This document shows positions 19,051-27,862 of a stretch of 64,000 nucleotides of DNA, piece by piece. Position 1 is the first letter of the stretch, and the number at the start of each line of letters is the position of its first letter. Origin of the DNA: Lachnoclostridium sp. UBA1175 (GTDB lineage Bacteria; Bacillota; Clostridia; Lachnospirales; Lachnospiraceae); NCBI GenBank assembly GCA_002311665.1, contig DBYX01000009.1, forward strand, positions 1 to 64,000, given 5' to 3'. The notes under the pieces are model-generated. The model searched no databases, had not been told where the DNA came from, and was given only the letters and a program-made list of their open reading frames with translations. The position numbers and the translations under genes were made by a program.

Positions 19051-19994
19051 GTCGCATCCTCCTTTCCCGTCATCTCGATGAACACATCCTCCAGAGTCTT
19101 CTGGATCGCGTTCATCTCATAGAGCGTCACGGACTGTGCCGCGAACAGACGGAACAGGTGATCACGATTTTCCTTATCATCCGCAAAATAAACCGCGTAA
19201 GCGTGAAGTCCCTCCCCCGGGTTCTCCTCGAGGGCGTTCCACTGGGAAACGTTGCCGAGTTTTCCGATCACGTTCCCGAACGCTTCCTCCCCGGCATCCA
19301 CAACCACGCGTACGCCGGTCGTACCGCCGAGCGTGCGGATGATGTTGTCCGGAGTGTCGATGACGACCTTCTTGCCGTGGTTGATGATCAGCACACGGTC
19401 ACAGACCGCATTTACCTCAAAGAGAATGTGTGAGCTCAGGATGATCGTGTGCTCGCGGCCGAGGCTGCGGATCAGTTCGCGCATCCAGGTAATCTGCATA
19501 GGGTCAAGGCCGACCGTCGGCTCGTCGAGGATAAGTACCTCGGGGTTGCCGACAAGCGCCTGTGCGAGACCGACTCTCTGGCGGTAGCCCTTGCTCAGGT
19601 GCTTGATCAGTTTGTTCTCCATATGCTTCACATGGAGAAGCTCCATCACGCGCTCCACTTCCGCCTTGCGGTCCTTCTTCGGGACCTCCTTGAGCTCCGT
19701 GCAGAACTTCAGGTATTCCTTCACACGCATATCCGGATATACCGGCGGGATCTCGGGAAGGTAGCCGATGCATCTCTTGGCCTTCTCGGGCTCGTCGTAC
19801 ACATTGAATCCGTTGATGGTCACATTGCCCTCCGTCGCGGAGTTGTAACCGGTAATCATGTTCATCGTCGTCGATTTGCCCGCGCCGTTCGGCCCGAGGA
19901 AACCGAGGATCTCGCCTTTTTCAACGGTGAAGCTCAGGTCGTCGACGGCCCGGAAGTCGCCGTACTGCTTCACCAGGTTTTCTACTGTAATCAC
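19044..19994 (-). CDS. ABC transporter ATP-binding protein, GldA-like
   Basis: 316 aa. Walker A GPNGAGKST, signature LSKGYRQRVG, Walker B VLILDEPTVGLDP and switch His SSHIL are all intact. The start codon is GTG at 19994, behind AGGAGG with 6 nt spacing. A C-terminal domain of about 90 residues follows the nucleotide-binding domain. First gene of the Gld-type set, 45 bp after dapB. Confidence 0.93.
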   Translation of the reverse strand: MITVENLVKQYGDFRAVDDLSFTVEKGEILGFLGPNGAGKSTTMNMITGYNSATEGNVTINGFNVYDEPEKAKRCIGYLPEIPPVYPDMRVKEYLKFCTELKEVPKKDRKAEVERVMELLHVKHMENKLIKHLSKGYRQRVGLAQALVGNPEVLILDEPTVGLDPMQITWMRELIRSLGREHTIILSSHILFEVNAVCDRVLIINHGKKVVIDTPDNIIRTLGGTTGVRVVVDAGEEAFGNVIGKLGNVSQWNALEENPGEGLHAYAVYFADDKENRDHLFRLFAAQSVTLYEMNAIQKTLEDVFIEMTGKEDATC

Positions 19995-20039
19995 ACTGTG
20001 CCTCCTGTTTTTGTTCTCGTCTGTCTCCCCCGCAGGACG

Positions 20040-20795
20040 TCAGCCGATCACGTCCTTCATCGTGTACAGACCGGGTCCCTTGCCCGCAACATACTTTGCG
20101 GCAACAACGGCACCCTTGCCGAAGATCGCCTTGGAGTATGCCGTGTGCTGCAGCGTGATGACCTCGTCCGTGCCGCAGAACAGGATCTCGTGGTCACCCA
20201 CGATCGTTCCGCCGCGCACGGCGCTGATGCCGATCTCGCCCTTCGGTCTGGGCTCGCTGCGCCCGCTTCTGTCGTACACGTACGGAAGTTCCTCCGGAAG
20301 CACCTCGTTGATCGCATCCGCGATCGCGAGAGCCGTGCCGCTCGGAGCATCCTTCTTGAAATGATGGTGCTTCTCCACGATCTCGATGTCGTAGCCCTCC
20401 GCGGCAAGTTTCTTCGCCGCCTCCTGCACGAGACGCATCAGCACGTTGACGCCGAGTGACATATTGGCCGATCGCACGATTGCCGTGCTCTTCGACGCCT
20501 CCTCGATCTCGGCGATCTGCTCCTTCGTGTATCCCGTGGTGCAGAGCACGAGCGCGATGCCGCGCTTCTTCGCCTCGTCGATCAGCTGTGTGAGGATCTT
20601 CGGCGTCGAAAAATCGATGATGACGTCGGCCTCCTCCTTCACATCCGCCACGGCGGAATACACCGGATACGGCGCCAGCGGCGGCGTCACGATATCTACG
20701 CCCGCCACGATCTGCGCATCTGCATCCGACTCCACGATCTCCGTGATCACCCGGCCCATATGGCCTCCGCAACCGTTCATGATAATCCGTGTCAT
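20040..20795 (-). CDS. dapB: 4-hydroxy-tetrahydrodipicolinate reductase
   Basis: 251 aa. NAD(P)H-dependent reduction in lysine and diaminopimelate synthesis. The N-terminal dinucleotide motif is GCGGHMGR, and the catalytic block EKHHHFKKDAPSGTAL is complete. The ATG at 20795 follows GGGGAG. The 166 bp between dapA and dapB has no strong terminator, so the two are probably co-transcribed. Confidence 0.97.
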   Translation of the reverse strand: MTRIIMNGCGGHMGRVITEIVESDADAQIVAGVDIVTPPLAPYPVYSAVADVKEEADVIIDFSTPKILTQLIDEAKKRGIALVLCTTGYTKEQIAEIEEASKSTAIVRSANMSLGVNVLMRLVQEAAKKLAAEGYDIEIVEKHHHFKKDAPSGTALAIADAINEVLPEELPYVYDRSGRSEPRPKGEIGISAVRGGTIVGDHEILFCGTDEVITLQHTAYSKAIFGKGAVVAAKYVAGKGPGLYTMKDVIG

Positions 20796-20961
20796 AGCAC
20801 TGTCTCCCCAATCGTATAAGTTTGATTATTCGTCGGAAAATGCCCGGCTAAAAGCCGGTGAAGCGGTCATATTCCGCATAAAAAACGCTTCCGCAACAAA
20901 GCACAAACGGGCCTCCGGCCGCACCGCACGGATGCAGCCGTAAGACCCGAACCGGTCACAG

Positions 20962-21846
20962 TTACAAAATTCCCTGCTTCTCCATCTCCGCCTTGAGGAT
21001 CGCAAGATTCTGCGGTTCCATCACGGAGAGGGGCATGCGGACGCTTCCGTCGCACTGGCCCATCAGGCATGTCGCTGCTTTCACCGGGATGGGATTGACC
21101 TCGAGGAAGAGGTCCTTCGCCAGCCGGAAATACTTCACCTGCAGGTCGCGCGCCGTGTCGGTATCTCCGCGCAGGTACGACGCCACCATCTCGTGCACCT
21201 GCTCCGGGATCACGTGCGAGAGCACCGAGATGACTCCCTTGCCGCCTACGGAGAGGATCGGCACGATCATATCGTCGTTGCCAGAGTAGATGTCCATCTT
21301 CCCGTCCGTGAGCGCCGCGATCTCCGTCGCCACCGTGATGTCGCCCGTCGCCTCCTTGACCGCCACGATGTTCTCCACCGTGTTGTACAGCGTTGCGATC
21401 GTCTGCGGCATCAATTTGCAGCCGGTGCGCGAAGGCACGTTATAAAGGATGATCGGTTTCTTCGTGCTTGCGGCAATCGCCGTGAAATGCGCGATCAAAC
21501 CGTTCTGTGTTGCCTTGTTGTAGTAAGGCGTGACGACCAGCATGGCATCCGCGCCGCGCTCGTCCGCCTCCTTCGTAAGATAGATCGCGGTCTCCGTGCA
21601 GTTGGAGCCGGTGCCTGCGATCACGGGGATGCGGCCTGCCACCTTCTTCACACAGTACTCGATGACATCCAGATGCTCCTCGTGGGAAAGGCAGGAAGCC
21701 TCTCCTGTCGTGCCGCACACGACGATCGCGTCCGTCTTGTTCGCAATCTGATATTCAATGATATTCCCAAAACTCTCGTAGTCCACCTCACCGCCGTTTT
21801 TGAACGGGGTGATGATTGCCACTGCGGAACCAGTAAAAATCGACAT
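20962..21846 (-). CDS. dapA: 4-hydroxy-tetrahydrodipicolinate synthase
   Basis: 294 aa. Condenses pyruvate with aspartate semialdehyde. CGTTGEASCLS, the catalytic Tyr in ILYNVPSRTG and the Schiff-base Lys in VAVKEATGD are present. I chose the ATG at 21846 because it follows GGAGGTATACCC and matches the usual DapA start (MSIFTGSAVAIITPF). An excellent promoter lies 80-110 bp upstream, making this the head of the leftward run. Confidence 0.97.
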   Translation of the reverse strand: MSIFTGSAVAIITPFKNGGEVDYESFGNIIEYQIANKTDAIVVCGTTGEASCLSHEEHLDVIEYCVKKVAGRIPVIAGTGSNCTETAIYLTKEADERGADAMLVVTPYYNKATQNGLIAHFTAIAASTKKPIILYNVPSRTGCKLMPQTIATLYNTVENIVAVKEATGDITVATEIAALTDGKMDIYSGNDDMIVPILSVGGKGVISVLSHVIPEQVHEMVASYLRGDTDTARDLQVKYFRLAKDLFLEVNPIPVKAATCLMGQCDGSVRMPLSVMEPQNLAILKAEMEKQGIL

Positions 21847-21926
21847 GGGTATACCTCCGCGTAAACCGAATTCATACATTTTCCGAACCGGAAACCTCGT
21901 CTCCGTCCCGAAAATATACGGAACAC

Positions 21927-21955
21927 ATTGTACCATGTCGCGCGGCGTATGTCAA
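21927..21955 (-). promoter_or_regulatory. Promoter of dapA
   Basis: TTGACA (21950-21955), 17 bp, TACAAT (21927-21932) on the minus strand. It lies just downstream of the small gene's terminator, so dapA is independent of that gene. Confidence 0.8.
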
Positions 21956-21992
21956 TAAGTCAAGATGCCCGTTCGGTCCGATCCGTGAGAAC

Positions 21993-22029
21993 AAAAAACA
22001 GCGGCTTCCGAACCCCCGGAAGTCGCTGT
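21993..22029 (-). terminator. Terminator of the 43-codon gene
   Basis: ACAGCGaCTTCCG and CGGAAGcCGCTGT form a 12-13 bp stem followed by TTTTTT on the minus strand. It starts about 30 bp past the small gene's stop codon. Confidence 0.85.
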
Positions 22030-22059
22030 TGTCCGTTTCTCTTCATGCGGAAAATGAGT

Positions 22060-22191
22060 TTATTCGGCGCTGTCGCACAGCGCGCCCAGAATATCCTGCG
22101 CAATCTGTTCCCGTGCAAGCCCCTTCAGCTCCTCGCGCGACATCGCCTTCAGATCCTTCGGGGAGTCAATTCTTTCCATATATCCGCTCAT
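22060..22191 (-). CDS. 43-residue protein resembling the Dxs N terminus
   Basis: Reads MSGYMERIDSPKDL, then KAMSREELKGLAREQIAQ, ending GALCDSAE. ERIDSPKDLKAMSREELKGLA closely resembles the first helices of 1-deoxyxylulose-5-phosphate synthase (typically INSPEDLK-x-LS-x-EEL-x-LA-x-EIR), but the frame stops before any thiamine-binding part. It is not obviously a decaying fragment: ATG at 22191 is preceded by GGAGGAAGGTAT, and a strong terminator follows. Charged and helical, no transmembrane segment. It may be a stand-alone small protein with a Dxs-like helical hairpin, or a relic of dxs. Coding status is well supported; the link to Dxs is by eye only. Confidence 0.65.
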   Translation of the reverse strand: MSGYMERIDSPKDLKAMSREELKGLAREQIAQDILGALCDSAE

Positions 22192-22470
22192 ATACCTTCC
22201 TCCGGTGCATTTTTGAAAGTATACGGGGCCGTCGGGCGGGCGGTAAACAATGAATTATATGATGTATCCTTTGTCATTATCGTGCAACAGCGCCGCACAC
22301 GATACATCTACACAAAAAATTCACACAAACAGGGGCAATGTTCGTTACCTTATCTATAGGAAAATGCGACACTTTATGATACAATACCAAAGGCTGTGCG
22401 CTTTTGTCACGGAAAGCGACGTAATATAAATGCATAAAACTATGAAAAAGCGAAGTAAGGACACTCTTTT

Positions 22471-24294
22471 ATGAAACGAAACGACATTCGAAATATCGCG
22501 ATCATCGCCCACGTAGACCACGGCAAGACCACGCTGGTCGACGAGCTCCTGAAGCAGAGCGGCGTCTTCCGCACCGGACAGGTTGTCGAGGAGCGCGTGA
22601 TGGACTCCAACGACATCGAGCGTGAGCGCGGTATCACCATCCTCTCGAAAAATACCGCCGTCACCTACAAGGGCGTGAAGATCAACATCATCGACACCCC
22701 CGGCCACGCCGACTTCGGCGGCGAGGTGGAGCGCGTTCTCAAGATGGTCAACGGCGTTGTGCTTCTCGTCGACGCTTTCGAAGGCCCGATGCCCCAGACC
22801 AAATTCGTATTGAAGAAGGCTCTCGAACTGCATCTTCCGGTGATCGTGTGCATCAACAAGATCGATCGCCCGGAGGCACGCCCGAAGGAAGTCATCGACG
22901 AGGTTCTGGAACTCCTGATCGACCTCGATGCCGACGAGGAGCAGCTTGACTGCCCCATCGTCTTCGCCTCCGCGAAGAGCGGCGTCGCGATCCTCGAGCT
23001 CACGGACAAGCCCGTCAGCATGGAGCCTCTCTTTGAGACGATCCTCGATTACATTCCCGCCCCGGAGGGCGACGAGAACGCGGGCACACAGGTGCTCATC
23101 AGCACGATCGATTACAACGAATATGTCGGCCGCATCGGTGTCGGCAAAGTGGACAACGGCACAATCCGCGTCAACCAGGACTGCGTCATTGTGAACCACC
23201 ACGATCCCGACAAGCTGCGCCGTGTCAAGATCAGCAAGCTCTACGAGTTTGACGGTCTCAAGAAGGTGGAGGTCAACGAGGCGACCGTCGGTTCGATCGT
23301 CGCGATCTCCGGCATCAGCGACATCCACATCGGCGACACCCTCTGCTCTCCCGAGGCTCCGGTCGCCATCCCGTTCCAGAAGATCTCCGAGCCGACGATC
23401 TCGATGAACTTCATCGTCAACGACAGCCCTCTCGCGGGCCAGGAAGGCAAGTTCGTCACCTCCCGCCACCTGCGCGAGCGTCTCTTCCGCGAGCTGAACA
23501 CCGATGTGTCGCTCCGCGTCGAGGAGACCGACACGACCGAGGCATTCAAGGTATCCGGCCGCGGCGAGCTGCATCTCTCCGTCCTGATCGAGAATATGCG
23601 CCGCGAGGGTTACGAGTTCGCGGTCAGCAAGGCGCAGGTCATTTTCCGCGAGGACGAGAACGGCAGGAAGCTCGAACCTATCGAGGAGTGCGTTGTCGAC
23701 GTTCCCGAGGAGTTCTCCGGCAACATCATCGAGAAGCTCTCCGCGCGCAAGGGTGAGCTGCAGGGCATGAGCTCCTTCGGCGCGGGCTCTACCAGACTGA
23801 CATTCCTCATCCCCGCCCGCGGTCTGATCGGTTACCGCAATGAGTTCCTCACGGACACGAAGGGCGAGGGTATCATCAACACCGTATTTTCCGGCTACGC
23901 TCCTTACAAGGGTGACCTCAGCTACCGCTCGCAGGGCAGCCTGATCGCCTTCGAGAGCGGCGAGGCCGTCACCTACGGTCTGTTCAACGCGCAGGAGCGC
24001 GGCAACCTCTTCATCGGCCCCGGCGACAAGGTGTACGCCGGAATGGTGGTCGGCGAGCACTGCAAACCCGAGGATGTCGAGGTCAACGTGTGCAAGAGAA
24101 AGCAGCTCACGAACACCCGCTCTTCCGCCGCCGACGAGGCGCTCCGCCTCACGCCGCCGCGCATTATGAGCCTCGAGCAATGCCTCGAGTTCATCGACAA
24201 CGATGAGCTTCTGGAGGTCACGCCGAAGAGTCTTCGGATCCGCAAGAAGATCCTCGACTCCCTTGAGCGCAAGAGAGCGTCGAGACGCAACTGA
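22471..24294 (+). CDS. typA: Ribosome-associated GTPase BipA/TypA
   Basis: 607 aa, standard length. A translational GTPase binding the 70S ribosome, important in stress and cold growth and for 50S assembly. G motifs: AHVDHGKTT (P loop), DTPGHADFGG and NKIDRPEARP, then domains II, III, V and the BipA-specific C-terminal domain (RGLIGYRNEFLTDTKGEG, TPPRIMSLEQCLEFI). The start has a modest AAGG site 10 nt upstream. A weak promoter (TTGTCA, 15 bp, TATAAA at 22404-22430) may drive it. Transcribed divergently from the small gene and dapA. Confidence 0.97.
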   Translation: MKRNDIRNIAIIAHVDHGKTTLVDELLKQSGVFRTGQVVEERVMDSNDIERERGITILSKNTAVTYKGVKINIIDTPGHADFGGEVERVLKMVNGVVLLVDAFEGPMPQTKFVLKKALELHLPVIVCINKIDRPEARPKEVIDEVLELLIDLDADEEQLDCPIVFASAKSGVAILELTDKPVSMEPLFETILDYIPAPEGDENAGTQVLISTIDYNEYVGRIGVGKVDNGTIRVNQDCVIVNHHDPDKLRRVKISKLYEFDGLKKVEVNEATVGSIVAISGISDIHIGDTLCSPEAPVAIPFQKISEPTISMNFIVNDSPLAGQEGKFVTSRHLRERLFRELNTDVSLRVEETDTTEAFKVSGRGELHLSVLIENMRREGYEFAVSKAQVIFREDENGRKLEPIEECVVDVPEEFSGNIIEKLSARKGELQGMSSFGAGSTRLTFLIPARGLIGYRNEFLTDTKGEGIINTVFSGYAPYKGDLSYRSQGSLIAFESGEAVTYGLFNAQERGNLFIGPGDKVYAGMVVGEHCKPEDVEVNVCKRKQLTNTRSSAADEALRLTPPRIMSLEQCLEFIDNDELLEVTPKSLRIRKKILDSLERKRASRRN

Positions 24295-24365
24295 CCGTCG
24301 CGGCATAATCCGCAGAAACCTGTTACAATTTCACAAGTACATTTTTATAGTTAAGGAGAAGGGCT

Positions 24366-24845
24366 ATGAAAAACACGAACTATCTGAACTGGGACGAGTA
24401 CTTTATGGGCATCGCGCTTCTGTCCGCCAAGCGCAGCAAAGATCCGAACACCTGTGTCGGCGCGTGCATCGTGAGCCCGGAAAACCGTATTCTCTCCGTC
24501 GGCTACAACGGCATGCCGCGCGGCTGCTCAGACGATGAATACCCCTGGGAGCGCGAGGGCGACGATCTTGACACGAAGTATTTCTACGTCTGCCACGCTG
24601 AGCTCAACGCGATCCTCAATTACACAGGCACCAATATGAAGGGCGCGCGCGTGTACACGACGCTGTTCCCGTGCAACGAGTGCACGAAGGCACTCATCCA
24701 GGCCGGCATCACCGAGGTCATCTACCAGAGTGATAAGTACGACCAAACCCCTGCGAACATTGCAGCCAAGCGCATGTTTGCCTCGGCCGGGGTCACGCTC
24801 CGGCAGCTTCCCGCAACAGGCAAGGACATCGTCATTGCTCTGTAA
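24366..24845 (+). CDS. comEB: Deoxycytidylate deaminase, ComEB family
   Basis: 159 aa. Converts dCMP to dUMP, supplying thymidylate synthesis. The zinc site is complete: CHAELNAI (His and catalytic Glu) and PCNEC (two Cys), with SVGYNGMPRGCSD for substrate binding. The ATG follows AAGGAG. In Bacillus the gene lies in the competence comE locus, but no comEA or comEC is here. It lies 71 bp after typA. Confidence 0.93.
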   Translation: MKNTNYLNWDEYFMGIALLSAKRSKDPNTCVGACIVSPENRILSVGYNGMPRGCSDDEYPWEREGDDLDTKYFYVCHAELNAILNYTGTNMKGARVYTTLFPCNECTKALIQAGITEVIYQSDKYDQTPANIAAKRMFASAGVTLRQLPATGKDIVIAL

Positions 24846-24867
24846 CGGATCACTTATTCATTCTCTA

Positions 24868-24898
24868 ACGGCTCTGCGGCCGATCTGCGTTTTTTTTC
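24868..24898 (+). terminator. Weak GC-rich/T8 terminator after comEB
   Basis: A GC-rich stretch followed by TTTTTTTT (24890-24897), but the stem is poor. Termination is uncertain, and the ABC gene could be co-transcribed. Confidence 0.35.
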
Positions 24899-24975
24899 GG
24901 AAAATGTTACCAATTGAATCCCGTCTCCGGGCATAATCTGTCCGGATCGTTGAGGACAAGGGAAGGAAAACAACA

Positions 24976-27717
24976 ATGCTTTCACTGTACAACATTCAAA
25001 AGGACTACCCCATCGGGGACTCCGTCGTACACGCCCTGAAGGGCATCGACCTCTCGTTCCGCGAGAGCGAGTTCGTCGCGATCCTCGGCCCCTCGGGCTG
25101 CGGCAAGACAACGCTTCTCAACATCATCGGCGGTCTCGATCACTACTCCAAGGGAGATCTCGTGATCAACGGTCGATCCACCAAATCTTACAGGGATAAG
25201 GACTGGGACGCATACCGCAACCACAGCATCGGTTTTGTGTTCCAAAGCTACAACCTGATCTCGCACCAGACGGTTCTCCGCAACGTTGAGCTCGCGCTCA
25301 CCATCTCCGGCGTTTCCAAGTCGGAGCGTCGCGAACGCGCGCGCAAAGCGCTTGAGGAAGTCGGCCTCGGTGACCAGCTGGCCAAGAAGCCGAACCAGCT
25401 CTCCGGCGGACAGATGCAGCGTGTCGCGATCGCCCGCGCTTTGGTCAACAACCCCGACATCGTGCTCGCCGACGAGCCGACCGGCGCTCTGGACACTGAG
25501 ACGAGCGTTCAGATCATGGAGGTTCTCAAGAAGATCTCCAAGGACAAACTGGTCATCATGGTCACGCACAACCCGGATCTCGCGGAGACCTACGCGACCC
25601 GGACCATCTGCCTTCTGGACGGTCTGATTACCTCGGACAGCGCTCCTCTCACGGAGGACGAGATCAACAAAAAAAGCGACATGAAGCCCAACCGCACCTC
25701 GATGTCGTTTATGACGGCTCTCTCGCTTTCACTCACCAACCTTATGACGAAGAAGGCTCGCACGATCCTGACTGCATTTGCCGGAAGTATCGGTATCATC
25801 GGTATCGCGCTCATTCTCTCGCTGAGCAACGGTGTCAACAACTATATCACAAGGGTTCAGGAGGACACACTCTCCTCCTATCCTCTCACGATCCAGAAGC
25901 AGACTGCGGATTCCTCCGCCGTCGTGTCCGCGATCCTCGGATTGTCCAACGACAATGTGGAGAAACACGAGGACGGGCGCATCTACTCGAGCAATATGAT
26001 GGGTGAGATACTCAACACAATGCTCTCCGAGATCAAAACCAACGATCTCGCTTCCTTCAAGAAGTTTCTGGACAACAACGAGGAGATCAAATCCCTCGTG
26101 ACCGACATCCGCTACTCCTACAATGTCGTTCCTCATGTGTACAGGACGGACACCCTGTCCGGAATCCAGCAGTTGAACCCCAGCACGATCCTCAACAGTT
26201 TCTGGTCTACTCTCGGTATCTCCGAGTCGTCCATCAACGAGATGAGCACTATGATGAACATCGGCGGATCGACGCGCGGTATGTCCGTGTGGACCGAGAT
26301 GCTGAACAACCAGGATCTTCTTGATGAACAGTATGATCTCCTCGCCGGGCGCTGGCCTGCGGCTTACAATGAAGTGGTGATCGTCGTCGACAAGAACAAC
26401 GAGATGAGTGATTACACGCTATACTCGCTCGCTCTGCGTGATCCCGACGAGATGTCCGAAGCATTCAAAAAAATAATGCGCGGGGAACCGTACACTGCCG
26501 AGCAGATTTCCTTCACTTACGATGATCTTCTGAAGTTGAACTTCCGCCTCATTCTTCCCGCGGACCTCTACAGCTATGACAGCGCGACATCCGCCTGGGT
26601 CGACCGTTCCACCGACACCGACTATATGACGGCGCTTCTCGCCGACAACAGCCGTTCCACGCAGCTTTCCGTCGTCGGTATCATCCGTCCCGGTGAGGAC
26701 GCGATGTCCTCCTCCGTCAACGGTGCGATTGGATATACGCATAAGCTTGTGGAGTACATCGTTGAAGAGACCGGCAAGCGCGATATCGTCAAGCAGCAGC
26801 TCGCCGACGACAAACTGGATGTATTCACCGGTCTTCCTTTCGAGGTTCCGAAGACCTACTCCGCGGACGAGCTCCGCGCGCTGCTCAAGGTACAGCTTTC
26901 CTCGATGTCCGAGGCCGAGATCAACCGCCTCTCTGGTCTGATCGTCTCCTTCTTCAAGAGCGATGACACCGGCCGTTATGCGGAGATCGTCGAGAAACTC
27001 GAAGCCGGGGAAAATGTATCTCCCGACCAGATGCTTGAGATGCTTCCCGACGATGTTCTCGTTTCATCTATGAAGCAGTACATCAACTCCGGGCAATCGG
27101 TCAGCACCTACGAGCTCAACCTCGCGAAGCTGGAAAGCGCGGATATCTCGGATCCGTTCGCTGTCAGCATTTACCCGAAGGATTTCAAGTCCAAGGACCG
27201 CATCACGAAGATCATTGCCGAGTACAATGACTCCCAGGATACGGACGATGGCAGGATCGAATACACCGACTATGTGGAGCTTCTGATGTCCTCGATCACA
27301 AGGATCATCAACTCCATCACCTACATCCTGATCGCTTTCGTCGCGATCTCGCTGATCGTATCGTCCATCATGATCGGTATCATCACCTACATCTCTGTTC
27401 TGGAGCGCACGAAGGAGATCGGTATTCTGCGCGCGATCGGCGCGTCCAAACGCGATGTCGGACGCGTGTTCAACGCAGAGACGCTGATCATCGGATTTGT
27501 CGCGGGAACGCTCGGTATCGTGATCACACTGATCTTGAACATCCCGATCAATATGATCATTTTCCGTATCGCGGAAGTGCGCAACCTCGCCAAACTGCCT
27601 TTGGCAGGCGGCCTGATCCTCATCGCGATCAGTATGATACTCACGCTGATCGCCGGCATCATTCCTTCCCGCATTGCGGCCCGGAAGGATCCCGTCACGG
27701 CGCTCCGCACCGAGTGA
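24976..27717 (+). CDS. ABC transporter ATPase-permease fusion, MacB/FtsX type
   Basis: 913 aa. The N-terminal ATPase (~1-225) has GPSGCGKTT, LSGGQMQRVAIARAL and VLADEPTGALD, of the MacB/LolD group. A permease follows: one helix at ~255-275 (TILTAFAGSIGIIGIALILS), a large extracytoplasmic domain (~280-770), then three helices near 775-800, 830-850 and 870-895 with the FtsX signature ERTKEIGILRAIGASKRDV. The order is ATPase first, as in MacB, but the extracytoplasmic part is about 500 residues, longer than in MacB. Likely a mechanotransmission-type ABC system acting on a peptide, lipoprotein or antibiotic; the substrate is unknown. No two-component system is adjacent. AGGGAAGGAAAA precedes the ATG. 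Confidence 0.9.
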   Translation: MLSLYNIQKDYPIGDSVVHALKGIDLSFRESEFVAILGPSGCGKTTLLNIIGGLDHYSKGDLVINGRSTKSYRDKDWDAYRNHSIGFVFQSYNLISHQTVLRNVELALTISGVSKSERRERARKALEEVGLGDQLAKKPNQLSGGQMQRVAIARALVNNPDIVLADEPTGALDTETSVQIMEVLKKISKDKLVIMVTHNPDLAETYATRTICLLDGLITSDSAPLTEDEINKKSDMKPNRTSMSFMTALSLSLTNLMTKKARTILTAFAGSIGIIGIALILSLSNGVNNYITRVQEDTLSSYPLTIQKQTADSSAVVSAILGLSNDNVEKHEDGRIYSSNMMGEILNTMLSEIKTNDLASFKKFLDNNEEIKSLVTDIRYSYNVVPHVYRTDTLSGIQQLNPSTILNSFWSTLGISESSINEMSTMMNIGGSTRGMSVWTEMLNNQDLLDEQYDLLAGRWPAAYNEVVIVVDKNNEMSDYTLYSLALRDPDEMSEAFKKIMRGEPYTAEQISFTYDDLLKLNFRLILPADLYSYDSATSAWVDRSTDTDYMTALLADNSRSTQLSVVGIIRPGEDAMSSSVNGAIGYTHKLVEYIVEETGKRDIVKQQLADDKLDVFTGLPFEVPKTYSADELRALLKVQLSSMSEAEINRLSGLIVSFFKSDDTGRYAEIVEKLEAGENVSPDQMLEMLPDDVLVSSMKQYINSGQSVSTYELNLAKLESADISDPFAVSIYPKDFKSKDRITKIIAEYNDSQDTDDGRIEYTDYVELLMSSITRIINSITYILIAFVAISLIVSSIMIGIITYISVLERTKEIGILRAIGASKRDVGRVFNAETLIIGFVAGTLGIVITLILNIPINMIIFRIAEVRNLAKLPLAGGLILIAISMILTLIAGIIPSRIAARKDPVTALRTE

Positions 27718-27776
27718 CACAACCGACCGTTGTTCCCTGCGGGAACAGCCGGTCAGCACTTTACAGACAAACAAAA

Positions 27777-27809
27777 AAGCCTGCCGATGCTCACTGCAAC
27801 GGCAGGCTT
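27777..27809. terminator. Bidirectional terminator between ABC fusion and amidase
   Basis: AAGCCTGCCG/CGGCAGGCTT stem with TTCTTTTTCTTTT on the plus side and a T6 tract on the minus side. It serves the two convergent genes. Confidence 0.85.
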
Positions 27810-27862
27810 ATTCTTTTTCTTTTCCCCGGTGGCTGTGCGCTTCCGCGGCATTGCGCCTGCGG

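Noticed and set aside
22254..22259. TATAAT as the -10 of the 43-codon gene
   Set aside because: The hexamer is perfect, but the nearest -35 candidates are 12 or 22 bp away, so I did not list a promoter.
22354..24306. A 650-codon minus-strand frame opposite typA
   Set aside because: It lies wholly over typA and has the same Asp/Val/Leu-rich mirror composition. No ribosome site or family.
27724..27754. Hairpin GACCGttgTTCCC...GGGAAcagCCGGTC as a terminator of the ABC gene
   Set aside because: There is no T tract after it, and a much better terminator follows at 27777-27809.
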